Origin: Sphingomonas bacterium
GTDB lineage: Bacteria > Pseudomonadota > Alphaproteobacteria > Sphingomonadales > Sphingomonadaceae
NCBI RefSeq assembly: GCF_903642285.1
Contig: NZ_CAHJWJ010000002.1
Span: 1-64,000 of the forward strand
Length of the DNA stretch: 64,000 nt
Reading direction: 5' to 3'
The notes beneath the pieces are model-generated. The model did not search any database. It worked only from the letters and a program-made list of their open reading frames with translations, and was not told the origin of the DNA. The stretch's first letter is position 1; the number at the start of each line of letters is the position of its first letter. Shown here in pieces: positions 10,624 to 18,933 of this stretch. The position numbers were made by a program, and so were the translations under genes.

Positions 10624-11363
10624 TGACCCTCGATTTCACGACCGTTATTCGCGATGCGTGGACCTTGTTCCGCCGCGACCGCGACATCTTGTTGCGGATC
10701 GCCGGCCCGTTCCTGTTTCTGCCGGCCTATGCGCTCGCGTTGCTCGTTCCCGCGCCGCCGACGCCCGACGCCGCCGCCGCCGATAGCCAGGTCGCGACCC
10801 AGGCATGGGTCGAATCGATCGGCGATTGGGGAGCGGCGCATGGCGGGTGGTTCCTGCTGTCCTATGCGATCGCCTATGTCGGCGGCGCGGCGATGCTGTC
10901 GCTGTATCTCGACCCCGCGCAACCCGATGTCCGCGGTGCGCTCCGCCGCGCGGTCAGCCTCGCCCCGCGATTTCTGCTGGCGATGTTCGCGCTGACGCTG
11001 CCCGCCGGCCTGGGGCTGTTGCTGTGGGTCATCCCGGGGTTGGTCATCATGGGGCGCACGATGCTCGTCGCCCCCGTCCTGATCGCCGATCGGCCGATCG
11101 GCGTGCTGGCGGCGATCGCGCGCGGCTGGCGCATGGGGCGCGGCGCATCGCTGTCGCTGACCGCGCTGTCCGCCTTCACCTACGTCACCGGCTGGATCGC
11201 CAGCGTGCCGTTGCTGGCACTGGACAATTGGCTGCGCACGGGGGCCGATGCCAACCCGGTGCCGATCGCGATCGTCGATGCGGCGGCGGCGGCGGTGGCG
11301 ACCGCGTCGGGACTGGCGGGAACGATCGTCGCGCTCGCGGCCTATCGCCGGCTTGCCAGATAG
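10623..11363 (+). CDS. Polytopic membrane protein, unknown function
   Basis: A 246-residue membrane protein with several hydrophobic helices, a proline/alanine-rich loop (PAPPTPDAAAAD) after the first one, and the loop GWRMGRG that parallels RSFALTRG of the upstream gene, suggesting both have the same fold. Its start codon overlaps the upstream stop by one base. The 3' end overlaps the 3' end of the convergent GNAT gene by 22 bases. No catalytic residues are apparent. Confidence 0.75.
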   Translation: MTLDFTTVIRDAWTLFRRDRDILLRIAGPFLFLPAYALALLVPAPPTPDAAAADSQVATQAWVESIGDWGAAHGGWFLLSYAIAYVGGAAMLSLYLDPAQPDVRGALRRAVSLAPRFLLAMFALTLPAGLGLLLWVIPGLVIMGRTMLVAPVLIADRPIGVLAAIARGWRMGRGASLSLTALSAFTYVTGWIASVPLLALDNWLRTGADANPVPIAIVDAAAAAVATASGLAGTIVALAAYRRLAR

Positions 11364-11935
11364 GGGATCTGCGGCGCGGCGTCGGCGGACAGCAGCCCCA
11401 GTGCACGCGGGTCCGGAAACGTCTCGATCGTCCGGGCCGTCGCGACGAAGCCTTGCGCGCGGTAGAAGCTCAGCGCCGACGGATGATCCAGCGTACACGT
11501 CCGCACGCGGATGCATGCGACGCCGGGGGCCCAGGCAAGCGCCATCGCCTGCGCCATCAGCCAGCGGCCATGCCCCTTGCCCGCCAGTTCCGGAACGAGC
11601 GCGAAATAGGTGATGTCGACGACATCGCCGTTCGGCGAGTCCAGTTCGAGCAACCCGACCTCGATCCCGCGTGGATCGGTGACGGCGAAGATCCGCCTGG
11701 TGGGTTCGGCCAGCGTCTCCGTCAGCCGTACCTCGTCCATCGCCAGTCGCGAAAACCAGAGCCACGGCGCACCGACCCGGGTGAACAACATGCGATAGGC
11801 TTCGAGCGTCGGGGTCTGCCAACGCACAAGTCGCAGCGGAGCGACGGGCATCGGGCGAAGCGGCGGGCGGGTGCGCATCTCCAGCGTGGTGACGATCGTC
11901 GCCACCTCGTCGTCCGCGACGGGTATCAGGGCCAT
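11342..11935 (-). CDS. GNAT family N-acetyltransferase
   Basis: A 197-residue acyl-CoA-dependent N-acetyltransferase of unknown substrate. The GNAT core is visible: beta strands around DVVDITYFALVPELAGKGHGRWLM, where AGKGHGRW is the acetyl-CoA pyrophosphate loop (Q/RxxGxG/A type), followed by VRTCTLDHPSALSFYRAQGF, the classic motif B. It starts 7 bases after the hemF stop and is likely cotranscribed with it. Confidence 0.85.
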   Translation of the reverse strand: MALIPVADDEVATIVTTLEMRTRPPLRPMPVAPLRLVRWQTPTLEAYRMLFTRVGAPWLWFSRLAMDEVRLTETLAEPTRRIFAVTDPRGIEVGLLELDSPNGDVVDITYFALVPELAGKGHGRWLMAQAMALAWAPGVACIRVRTCTLDHPSALSFYRAQGFVATARTIETFPDPRALGLLSADAAPQIPYLASRR

Positions 11936-11942
11936 GGCGCGA

Positions 11943-12785
11943 TCAGGACCATGTCGCCACGGGGGGCAGGCTCATCAGGATCGCATCGACGTTGCCGCCG
12001 GTCTTCAGCCCGAACGACGTGCCGCGGTCGTAGACGAGGTTGAATTCGGCGTAGCGCCCGCGCCATGCGTCGCGCGCCGCGATGTCGTCCGCGGTGAAGG
12101 GCGTGTCCATGCGCCGCCGGACGATCGCGGGATAGCTGGCGAGAAAGGCGCGACCGACGTCCTGCGTGAAGGCGAAGTTCGCGTCGAAATCGCCTTCGAG
12201 GTGATCGTAGAAAATGCCGCCGACGCCGCGGTGGACCTGGCGGTGGGGTATATAGAAATACTCGTCCGCCCATCGCTTGAACCGCTCGTAATCACCCGGG
12301 CCATGCGCGTCGCACGCGGCCCTGAGCGATCGGTGGAAGGAGGCGGTGTCGTCCGCGATCGGCATCGGGGGGTTCAGGTCGGCGCCGCCGCCGAACCAGC
12401 GTTTCGTCGTGACGAGGAAACGGCAGTTCATATGGACCGCGGGGACGTGCGGGTTCGCCATGTGCGCGACCAGGCTGATGCCCGTGGCGAAGAACCCCGG
12501 ATTGTCGCCCGCGCCGTGGATCGACTTGGCGAACTCGCCCTCGAACGTGCCACCGACGGTGGAGACGTTGACGCCGACCTTTTCGAACACCTGTCCCTTC
12601 ATCACGCCCCGAACCCCGCCGCCGCCGGGTTCGCGCGAGGGATCGACGCGGTCCCAGGCGATATAATCGAACGCCGCGTCCGATCCGGCCTCGCGTTCGA
12701 TCGCGACGAACTCCGCACAGATCACGTCGCGGAGATGTTCGAACCACGCGCGGGCGGTGGCTTGCTGGGGGTCGAGGGGGGGCAT
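11943..12785 (-). CDS. hemF: Oxygen-dependent coproporphyrinogen III oxidase
   Basis: Decarboxylates coproporphyrinogen III to protoporphyrinogen IX with O2 in heme synthesis. The protein has the HemF signatures GGGGVRGVMKGQVFEKVGVN, SLVAHMANPHVPAVHMN, RWFGGGADLNP and YFYIPHRQVHRGVGGIFYD, in the expected order; about 280 residues is normal. ATG 12785 (MPPLDPQQ) is preferred; a TTG at 12803 would add six residues. The GNAT gene follows closely. Confidence 0.94.
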   Translation of the reverse strand: MPPLDPQQATARAWFEHLRDVICAEFVAIEREAGSDAAFDYIAWDRVDPSREPGGGGVRGVMKGQVFEKVGVNVSTVGGTFEGEFAKSIHGAGDNPGFFATGISLVAHMANPHVPAVHMNCRFLVTTKRWFGGGADLNPPMPIADDTASFHRSLRAACDAHGPGDYERFKRWADEYFYIPHRQVHRGVGGIFYDHLEGDFDANFAFTQDVGRAFLASYPAIVRRRMDTPFTADDIAARDAWRGRYAEFNLVYDRGTSFGLKTGGNVDAILMSLPPVATWS

Positions 12786-12859
12786 GGAGACACGCCCTAT
12801 CAAATCCTCCCCGGGACGGGGAGGGGGACCCGGTGGCGAATGCGTATCGTGCGACGATG

Positions 12860-12965
12860 ACCACCCCGCGAAGGCGGGGGCCCAGTCGCAACGGTCATGG
12901 TAACGTAGCGATGCACCGCGTCATTGTCGTATTCCCAACTGGGCCCCGGCCTTCGCCGGGGTGGT
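12860..12965. repeat. Palindromic intergenic element (type C)
   Basis: An inverted repeat whose arms are 12860-12886 and 12938-12965. Each arm is itself a hairpin (CCCCGCGAAGGCGGGG; CCCCGGCCTTCGCCGGGG), and the outer ACCACCCC / GGGGTGGT and GGGCCCAGT / ACTGGGCCC ends pair. It lies between hemF and trmL, upstream of hemF. No second copy was seen in the window. Confidence 0.7.
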
Positions 12966-13007
12966 ATATCTGATCAAGGGAATGCTCACGCTAGCGGCAC
13001 AGTGATT

Positions 13008-13448
13008 TCACGGCGTCGTCTGTCGCAACGCCTCGGCCAGCACGATCGCCACCGATACCGACAGGTTGAGCGATCGCAGCGGCGGTCGCATCGGAATGAC
13101 CACGCGGGCGTCGGCGCGAGCGTGGACGGTCTCGGGAACCCCCGCGCCCTCCTGCCCGAACAGCAACACGTCGTCGCTGCGGAAGGTGGTGCCGTGGAGC
13201 GGGGTCGCCCCCTTCGTCGTCAGCAACACGAGCCGCCCTTCGACCTGACGTGCAAATGCCGACCAGTCTTCGTGGCGGGTGATCGCGACATGGTCGATAT
13301 AATCCATGCCGGCGCGCGCGACGCGTTTGTCGTCCCAGGCGAACCCCATCGGCTCGATCAGATCGACCGCTGCGCCGAGGCAAGCCGCAGTGCGCAGAAC
13401 GGCACCGACATTCCCGGCTATCTCGGGCTGATACAGGGCTATGCGCAT
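13008..13448 (-). CDS. trmL: tRNA (cytidine/uridine(34)-2'-O)-methyltransferase
   Basis: SPOUT-class methyltransferase that methylates the ribose of the wobble nucleotide in leucine tRNAs. The 146-residue protein has the family order: LYQPEIAGNVGAVLRTAACLG at the N-terminus, DDVLLFGQEGAGVPE in the middle and RSLNLSVSVAIVLAEALRQ at the trefoil-knot C-terminus. Start at 13448 (MRIALYQPEI) matches the usual beginning of the family; an upstream GTG/ATG would add 12 residues. Confidence 0.9.
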   Translation of the reverse strand: MRIALYQPEIAGNVGAVLRTAACLGAAVDLIEPMGFAWDDKRVARAGMDYIDHVAITRHEDWSAFARQVEGRLVLLTTKGATPLHGTTFRSDDVLLFGQEGAGVPETVHARADARVVIPMRPPLRSLNLSVSVAIVLAEALRQTTP

Positions 13449-13635
13449 TCCCGCCGTCCTAGCCGCTGCGCGCGCGGGCCGCAAAATGCTGTTGGCAAAG
13501 CCGACCCCGCCCGTCTATCAGGCCAGCACCCTCCCGTGGGGACGGGGGACAGGGCATGGCGGGCGCACGGGCTTCGGCGATACGAAGCTGGTTCTTCCGC
13601 CATGGCCGGCAACGTGACGTGCAAGGGTTTGGTGA

Positions 13636-14229
13636 ATGGCCACGGTCGACGATACTATTCCTCTCGGCGAAGATCCCGCGCCTTTTCATGAACCGATGGA
13701 AGACCCGCGCCGCCGCGATTTCATGAACATCGCCGCGATATCGCTTGCGGGCGTCGGCGGATTGGCGATCGTGCTGCCGCTCATCAACCAGATGAGCCCG
13801 TCCGCGGACGTGCTGGCGCTGTCGACCACCGCGGTCGACCTCACCAAGATCGAACCCGGGCAGGGCGTCGTCACCAGCTTTCGCAAGCAGCCGCTGTTCG
13901 TTCGCAACCTGATGCCCAAGGAAATCGCCGAGGCGAACGCGGTCGACATCTCGACGCTGCGCGACCCCGCGACGCTGGCGTCGCGCACCAAGCCAGGCCA
14001 CGAGAACTGGCTGATCACGCTCGGCGTCTGCACGCATCTGGGCTGCATCCCGCTCGGCATCCACGAGGGCGAGAACCGCGGCAAGTTCGGCGGGTATTTC
14101 TGCCCGTGTCACGGATCGCAGTACGACACGGCCGCGCGCATCCGGCAGGGGCCGGCCCCCAAGAACCTGCTCGTTCCCGACTACACCTTCACTTCCAATA
14201 CGGCGGTTCTCGTCGGCAAGGCGGCCTGA
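13636..14229 (+). CDS. petA: Ubiquinol-cytochrome c reductase Rieske iron-sulfur subunit
   Basis: Rieske [2Fe-2S] subunit of the cytochrome bc1 complex, anchored in the inner membrane with the cluster on the periplasmic side. It has a twin-arginine-type N-terminus ([16 protein letters not shown]), one membrane helix (about 33-50) and both cluster boxes: Cys132-Thr-His134-Leu-Gly-Cys137 and Cys156-Pro-Cys158-His159, giving two Cys and two His ligands and the Cys137-Cys158 disulfide. 197 residues is slightly above average. First gene of petABC; only one base separates it from petB. Confidence 0.95.
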   Translation: MATVDDTIPLGEDPAPFHEPMEDPRRRDFMNIAAISLAGVGGLAIVLPLINQMSPSADVLALSTTAVDLTKIEPGQGVVTSFRKQPLFVRNLMPKEIAEANAVDISTLRDPATLASRTKPGHENWLITLGVCTHLGCIPLGIHEGENRGKFGGYFCPCHGSQYDTAARIRQGPAPKNLLVPDYTFTSNTAVLVGKAA

Positions 14230-14230
14230 G

Positions 14231-15514
14231 ATGAGCTTTCCCTGGGCAAAGCAGTACGAGCCGAAGGTGCCGCTGATGCGGTGGCTCGACGAGAAGCTGC
14301 CGGTGCCGCGGCTGGTCTACAACGCGGTCGGTGCCGGCTATCCGGTGCCGCGCAACCTCAATTATTTCTGGAACTTCGGCGTGCTCGCGGGCGCGGCGCT
14401 CGGCATCCAGATCATCACCGGCATCGTGCTGGCGATGCATTATGCCGCGAACGGCGCGATCGCGTTCGATTCGGTCGAACACATCATGCGCGACGTCAAT
14501 GGCGGCTGGTTCCTGCGTTATGCGCACGCGAACGGCGCATCGATGTTCTTCATCGTCGTCTACACGCACATCTTCCGCGGGCTGTATTACGGATCGTACA
14601 AGGCCCCGCGCGAGATGGTGTGGCTGCTCGGCGTCGTCATCTTCCTGCTGATGATGGCGACCGCGTTCATGGGCTATGTTCTGCCCTGGGGGCAGATGAG
14701 CTTCTGGGGCGCGCAGGTCATCACCGGCTTCTTCTCCGCGATCCCCTTGGTCGGCGAGAGCATCCGCGTGTGGCTGCTGGGCGGGTTCGCACCCGACGAC
14801 GCGGCGCTCAACCGCTTCTTCTCGCTTCACTATCTGCTGCCGTTCGTCATCGCGGCGGTCATCATCCTGCACATCTGGGCACTTCACATCCCGGGGTCGA
14901 ACAACCCGACCGGCGTGGACGTGAAGGGTAAGCAGGACACCGTCCCGTTCCATCCCTATTACACCGCAAAGGACGGGTTCGGGCTCGGTATCTTCCTGCT
15001 CGTCTTCGCCTTCCTGCTGTTCTTCGCGCCGAACTATCTCGGCCATCCGGACAATTACATCCCGGCGAACCCGCTTTCGACGCCCGCGCACATCGTGCCC
15101 GAATGGTATTTCTGGCCCTTCTACGCGATTCTGCGCTCGTTCACCGCCGACTTCATCCTGCCGGCGAAGCTGTGGGGCGTGCTGGCGATGTTCGGCTCGA
15201 TCCTGCTGCTGTTCTTCCTGCCCTGGCTCGATACGTCGCCGGTGCGGTCGAACAACTACCGGCCCAAGGCGCGGATCGCGTTCTGGGTGCTCGTGGCGGA
15301 CGTGCTGATCTTGGGCTGGGTCGGCGGGTCGGAAGCGACGCCGACCTATGCCATCCTGGGGCAGATCACCGCGGCCTATTATTTCGCGCATTTCCTCATC
15401 ATCCTGCCGATCATCTCGCGTTCGGAACGTCCGCGTCCGCTGCCCAATTCGATCACCGAAGCGGTGCTGTCGAAGGCCGGCGGGACGAGCCCGGCGCAAA
15501 CGGCACTCGCGTGA
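14231..15514 (+). CDS. petB: Cytochrome b of the bc1 complex
   Basis: The membrane core of the bc1 complex, carrying the low- and high-potential b hemes and the Qo and Qi quinone sites. The 427-residue protein has about eight membrane helices, paired heme histidines in [15 protein letters not shown] and HYLLPF/HIWALH, and the Qo-site PEWYFWP motif (around residue 290). [14 protein letters not shown] is the cd-helix region. Second gene of petABC, followed by petC after 29 bases. Confidence 0.96.
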   Translation: MSFPWAKQYEPKVPLMRWLDEKLPVPRLVYNAVGAGYPVPRNLNYFWNFGVLAGAALGIQIITGIVLAMHYAANGAIAFDSVEHIMRDVNGGWFLRYAHANGASMFFIVVYTHIFRGLYYGSYKAPREMVWLLGVVIFLLMMATAFMGYVLPWGQMSFWGAQVITGFFSAIPLVGESIRVWLLGGFAPDDAALNRFFSLHYLLPFVIAAVIILHIWALHIPGSNNPTGVDVKGKQDTVPFHPYYTAKDGFGLGIFLLVFAFLLFFAPNYLGHPDNYIPANPLSTPAHIVPEWYFWPFYAILRSFTADFILPAKLWGVLAMFGSILLLFFLPWLDTSPVRSNNYRPKARIAFWVLVADVLILGWVGGSEATPTYAILGQITAAYYFAHFLIILPIISRSERPRPLPNSITEAVLSKAGGTSPAQTALA

Positions 15515-15543
15515 GCCGGACCGGAAAAGGGGCTTAAAGAACA

Positions 15544-16395
15544 ATGGTTCGTGCAATTGCAGCGGTCGTCGGCGCCGCGTTCGTCTTCGTGCTGGCGCTC
15601 GCGCTGTTCGGCACCGTGTCCGATCGGATCAAGACGCCCCCGGCCGAGACCGCGGCGGAATGGGTCCATGATCGCACCCCGTCGCTGAACGCGGACCTGC
15701 CCTCGGCCGGGCTGCTGGGCAAATATGACGACCGTCAGCTGCAGCGCGGGTTCCAGGTGTTCAAGGAGGTCTGTTCCGCCTGCCATTCGATCCGTCTGGT
15801 GGCGTTCCGCGACTTGCAGCAACTGGGCTATAGCGAGCCCGAGACGAAGGCCATCGCGCAGCAGTGGCAGATCGAACAGCCGTCGCCCAATCCGGATACC
15901 GGCGAAACGGCGACCCGCAAGAATTTGCCATCGGATCATTTCCCGCTGGTCTTCGCCAATGACATCGCCGCGCGCGCCGCGAACAATAACGCGGTGCCGC
16001 CCGATCTGTCCGATATCACCAAGGCACGCGAAGGCGGGGCGGACTATGTCTATCGGCTCGTCGGTCACGGCTATGGTCCGCAGCCGGCCGAGTTGCTGAA
16101 GGAATTCCCGGATATCGCGACGCCCAAGGGACTATATTACAACAAATATTTCGCGAACCTCAACATCGCGATGCCGCCGCCGCTGAAGTCCGATGGGCAG
16201 GTGCAATATACCGACGGCACCAAGCCGACCGTCGACCAGATGGCGAAGGACGTCGCGTCGTTCCTGACGTGGACCGCGGAGCCGAAGCTGGAAGCGCGCC
16301 ACGCCGGCGGGTTCGCGGCACTGATCTTCCTCCTGATCTTCTGCTTCCTGTGCTGGGGCGCGTATCAGAATGTCTGGCGCGACGAGGTTCACTGA
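15544..16395 (+). CDS. petC: Cytochrome c1 of the bc1 complex
   Basis: Membrane-anchored c-type cytochrome that passes electrons from the Rieske protein to soluble cytochrome c. The 283-residue protein has an N-terminal signal/anchor, the heme motif Cys77-Ser-Ala-Cys80-His81, the axial-methionine region NIAMPPPL, and a C-terminal membrane helix (GGFAALIFLLIFCFLCWGAY). It ends the petABC operon. Confidence 0.95.
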   Translation: MVRAIAAVVGAAFVFVLALALFGTVSDRIKTPPAETAAEWVHDRTPSLNADLPSAGLLGKYDDRQLQRGFQVFKEVCSACHSIRLVAFRDLQQLGYSEPETKAIAQQWQIEQPSPNPDTGETATRKNLPSDHFPLVFANDIAARAANNNAVPPDLSDITKAREGGADYVYRLVGHGYGPQPAELLKEFPDIATPKGLYYNKYFANLNIAMPPPLKSDGQVQYTDGTKPTVDQMAKDVASFLTWTAEPKLEARHAGGFAALIFLLIFCFLCWGAYQNVWRDEVH

Positions 16396-16467
16396 CTGGT
16401 TCGGGAAGGCGTAGGTCCTTCGCACCGGAGGTGCTCCCGCACGATGCAGACGATATCGCCGCCTGAT

Positions 16468-16489
16468 CGGTAGGACAGTAGTCCTACCG
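16468..16489. other. Perfect 9-bp hairpin after petC
   Basis: CGGTAGGAC-AGTA-GTCCTACCG is a perfect stem-loop about 75 bases after the petC stop, without a T tract on either strand. It may end or stabilise the petABC transcript or belong to the leader of the next gene; the sequence does not decide. Confidence 0.45.
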
Positions 16490-16567
16490 GAACTGCGGCG
16501 TTCGTCGTACGTTCTGCAATGATCGCGGCGCGTTCTACGTCGCGCCCAGCGTACGGGACGAGATATC

Positions 16568-17074
16568 ATGCTCAGGAAAACAGGAATTGCGGCGCTCGCC
16601 ATTGGGTTAGCGGTTGGTTTGTCGGGTTGCGTAGACGATTATGGCTATGGCGGCGTCGGTGTCGGCTATGCCGCGGCACCGGGCTATTATGGCGATGGTC
16701 CGTATGGCGACGGTTCCTATGGCGACGGGCTATATGGCTATGGCGGCTATGGCTATGGCGCGAGCTATTTCGGCTGGTACGGCGACTTTTATTATCCAGG
16801 GTCGGGCTTCTACGTCTACGACCGGTATCGCCGACCCTATCGGTGGAACCGCGACCAGCAGCGTTACTGGAGCGGACGTCAACAATATCGCGGCAACGGC
16901 TATACCGGACGCGGCAATTGGGGCGCGTTCGCGAACCGTGGCGGCGGGACGCCCGGTACCGCTGGTGGCGGCTTTCATGGCAACGGCGGCAACCGTGGCG
17001 GAGGGAGCTTCCACGGCGGCGGCGGCTTTCACGGCGGTGGCCAATCGGCGCATAGCGGCGGCGGCCACCGCTGA
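16568..17074 (+). CDS. Tyr/Gly-rich lipoprotein of unknown function
   Basis: A 168-residue exported protein with a lipobox (LSGC, Cys21) and an extraordinary composition. Residues 25-80 are Gly/Tyr repeats (YGDGPYGDGSYGDGLYGYGG), then comes a short folded-looking part (GWYGDFYYPGSGFYVYDRYRRPYRW, in the style of small RcnB/YXWK-type surface proteins), and residues 115-168 are Gly/His/Asn-rich (FHGGGGFHGGG). The histidines might bind metal; no enzyme motif is seen. It stands alone between petC and a strong hairpin. Confidence 0.75.
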   Translation: MLRKTGIAALAIGLAVGLSGCVDDYGYGGVGVGYAAAPGYYGDGPYGDGSYGDGLYGYGGYGYGASYFGWYGDFYYPGSGFYVYDRYRRPYRWNRDQQRYWSGRQQYRGNGYTGRGNWGAFANRGGGTPGTAGGGFHGNGGNRGGGSFHGGGGFHGGGQSAHSGGGHR

Positions 17075-17079
17075 GCAGA

Positions 17080-17109
17080 CGGGCGGGGGATCGCGACGAT
17101 CCCCCGCCG
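17080..17109. terminator. Bidirectional GC-rich hairpin between convergent genes
   Basis: CGGGGGATCG-CGA-CGATCCCCCG, extended by flanking GGC/GCC pairs, forms a very strong stem between the convergent lipoprotein and MaoC genes. No T tract follows on either strand, so its role as a terminator rests on position and strength. Confidence 0.5.
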
Positions 17110-17568
17110 TCAGACGGATCGCGTCGAGATCAATCCGTTCGAAACGAAGGTCATTACCTTCACGTCATGCTGATTGTAGACGGTCATCCGGCTCTTGAAG
17201 ATACCCATTTCGGGCCTGCTCGCGGATCGGCGCTTCTCGACGATTTCGGTTTCGCAGCGTAGCGTGTCGCCGGGATAGACCGGGGTCAGCCATTTCAGCT
17301 CGTCGATCCCCGGAGAGCCGAGCCCGGCCTGCCGATCCGCCTTCATATTCTCGACCACCATCGCCATCGTCATCGCCGCGGTGTGCCACCCGCTCGCCGA
17401 CAATCGCCCGAAATGCGTCGCGGCCGCCGCCTCGTCGGACAGGTGAAAGGGCTGCGGGTCGAATTTCGCCGCGAACGCCACCACTTCGTCACGCGTGACC
17501 GCATAGCCGCCGAAGCTGGCCTTGCGGCCGATTTCCAGATCCTCGAAATAGAAACGGTCGTCGGTCAT
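17110..17568 (-). CDS. MaoC-like (R)-hydratase/dehydratase
   Basis: A 152-residue hot-dog-fold protein of the MaoC dehydratase family, probably acting on an enoyl-CoA. The pattern YFEDLEIGRKASFGGYAVTRDEVVAFAAKFDPQPFHLSDEAA holds the family's conserved Asp and His (DPQPFH), followed by FGRLSASGWHTAAM. ATG 17568 (MTDDRFYF) is chosen as it starts at the family beginning. It ends against the hairpin at 17080 and lies downstream of ychF but 88 bases away. Confidence 0.85.
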   Translation of the reverse strand: MTDDRFYFEDLEIGRKASFGGYAVTRDEVVAFAAKFDPQPFHLSDEAAAATHFGRLSASGWHTAAMTMAMVVENMKADRQAGLGSPGIDELKWLTPVYPGDTLRCETEIVEKRRSASRPEMGIFKSRMTVYNQHDVKVMTFVSNGLISTRSV

Positions 17569-17656
17569 CGGCGTGGCCCTCCCCCGGTATATCGTTGCCG
17601 GTCTCACACGAATGTTCGCGGATTTGCCTTCCCCGTCCCGGGCAAGGAACAAAAGA

Positions 17657-18757
17657 TCAAACGTTGAACCGGAACAGCATCACGTCGCCGTCATGGACGA
17701 GATATTCCTTCCCCTCCTGCCGCAGCTTCCCCGCATCGCGCGCGCCGCTCTCCCCGCCCAGCGCGACATAGTCGTCATAGGCGATCGTCTCCGCACGGAT
17801 GAAGCCGCGTTCGAAATCGGTGTGGATCTCGCCCGCCGCCTGCGGAGCCTTGGCACCGGTATGGACGGTCCAGGCGCGCGCTTCCTTGGGACCGACGGTG
17901 AAGAAGGTCAGCAGATGCAGCAGCTTGTAGCCCGCGGTGATGACGCGGGCGAGGCCGGTCTCCTCCAGCCCCAGCTCCGCCAGGAACTCGCCGCGGTCCT
18001 CCGCGGGCATCGTCGCGATCTCCGCCTCGATCGCGGCGGAGACGACGACCGCCTCGGCCCCCTCCGACTTCGCTTTCTCGAACACGCGCGCGCTGTGCGC
18101 GTTGCCGTCGGCGGCATCGCTTTCGTCGACGTTGCAGACGTACAGGACGGGCTTGGCGGTCAGCAGCTGCGCCTGCGCGAAGATGCGCGCTTCTTCCTCG
18201 TCGCGCGGCTGGGTCAGTCGTGCGGGCTTACCCTGCCTTAGCAGGTCGAGCGCCTGGCCAAGGACCGCCGCGCCGATCTTCGCCTCCTTGTCGCCCTGCG
18301 TCGCCTTCTTGGCGAGCGCGGGAACGCGTTTTTCCAGGCTGTCGAGGTCGGACAGCATCAATTCCATCTCTACCGTCTCGGCATCCGCGATGGGATCGAC
18401 CTTGCCCTCGACATGCGTGACGTCGCCGTCCTCGAAACAGCGCAGGACATGGACGATCGCGTCGACTTCGCGGATATTGCCCAGGAACTGGTTGCCCAGG
18501 CCCTCGCCCTTCGACGCGCCGCGGACCAGCCCGGCGATGTCGACGAACGCCAGCTGCGTCTCTATGATCTTCGCCGAGTGGGCGATGGCGGCGAGCGCAT
18601 CGAGCCGTTTGTCGGGAACGCCGACATTGCCCACGTTAGGCTCGATCGTGCAGAACGGATAATTCGCCGCCTGCGCCGCGGCGGTCTGCGTCAGCGCGTT
18701 GAAGAGGGTGGATTTGCCGACGTTGGGCAGGCCCACGATGCCGCAGCGGAAACCCAT
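17657..18757 (-). CDS. ychF: Ribosome-associated ATPase YchF
   Basis: Obg-related P-loop protein that binds ATP more readily than GTP and associates with ribosomes. The 366-residue protein has the Walker A GLPNVGKST (residues 9-17), DIAGLVRGAS (G3), and the altered G4 motif NVDE in place of NKxD, which is the hallmark of YchF's ATP preference. A coiled-coil insert and a C-terminal TGS domain (ending in VHDGDVMLFRFNV) complete it. Confidence 0.95.
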   Translation of the reverse strand: MGFRCGIVGLPNVGKSTLFNALTQTAAAQAANYPFCTIEPNVGNVGVPDKRLDALAAIAHSAKIIETQLAFVDIAGLVRGASKGEGLGNQFLGNIREVDAIVHVLRCFEDGDVTHVEGKVDPIADAETVEMELMLSDLDSLEKRVPALAKKATQGDKEAKIGAAVLGQALDLLRQGKPARLTQPRDEEEARIFAQAQLLTAKPVLYVCNVDESDAADGNAHSARVFEKAKSEGAEAVVVSAAIEAEIATMPAEDRGEFLAELGLEETGLARVITAGYKLLHLLTFFTVGPKEARAWTVHTGAKAPQAAGEIHTDFERGFIRAETIAYDDYVALGGESGARDAGKLRQEGKEYLVHDGDVMLFRFNV

Positions 18758-18845
18758 GGATATGTCCAGTCCGGAAAAGTGGCGCGGCCGATGGCGCGCG
18801 GGGATCGAGGCGCTTTAGCGGGTGGGAGGGGTTAGCTCAACTCTC

Positions 18846-18929
18846 CGTCACCCCGGGCTTGTCCCGGGGTCCAGAGCCACAAGGGTCATCGCGTGCGGCT
18901 CTGCATGCCGGGACAAGCCCGGCATGACG
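18846..18929. repeat. Palindromic intergenic element, family A copy 3
   Basis: An 84-bp element bounded by CGTCA and TGACG, with hairpins CCCCGGGCTTGTCCCGGGG and ATGCCGGGACAAGCCCGGCAT. It ends four bases before the stop codon of the glutamate dehydrogenase gene and lies upstream of ychF. Same family as the copies at 5035 and 7624. Confidence 0.85.
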
Positions 18930-18933
18930 TGGA

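Noticed and set aside
3976..18929. CRISPR array
   Set aside because: The palindromic repeats are dispersed single copies between genes, not regularly spaced, and no cas gene is present.
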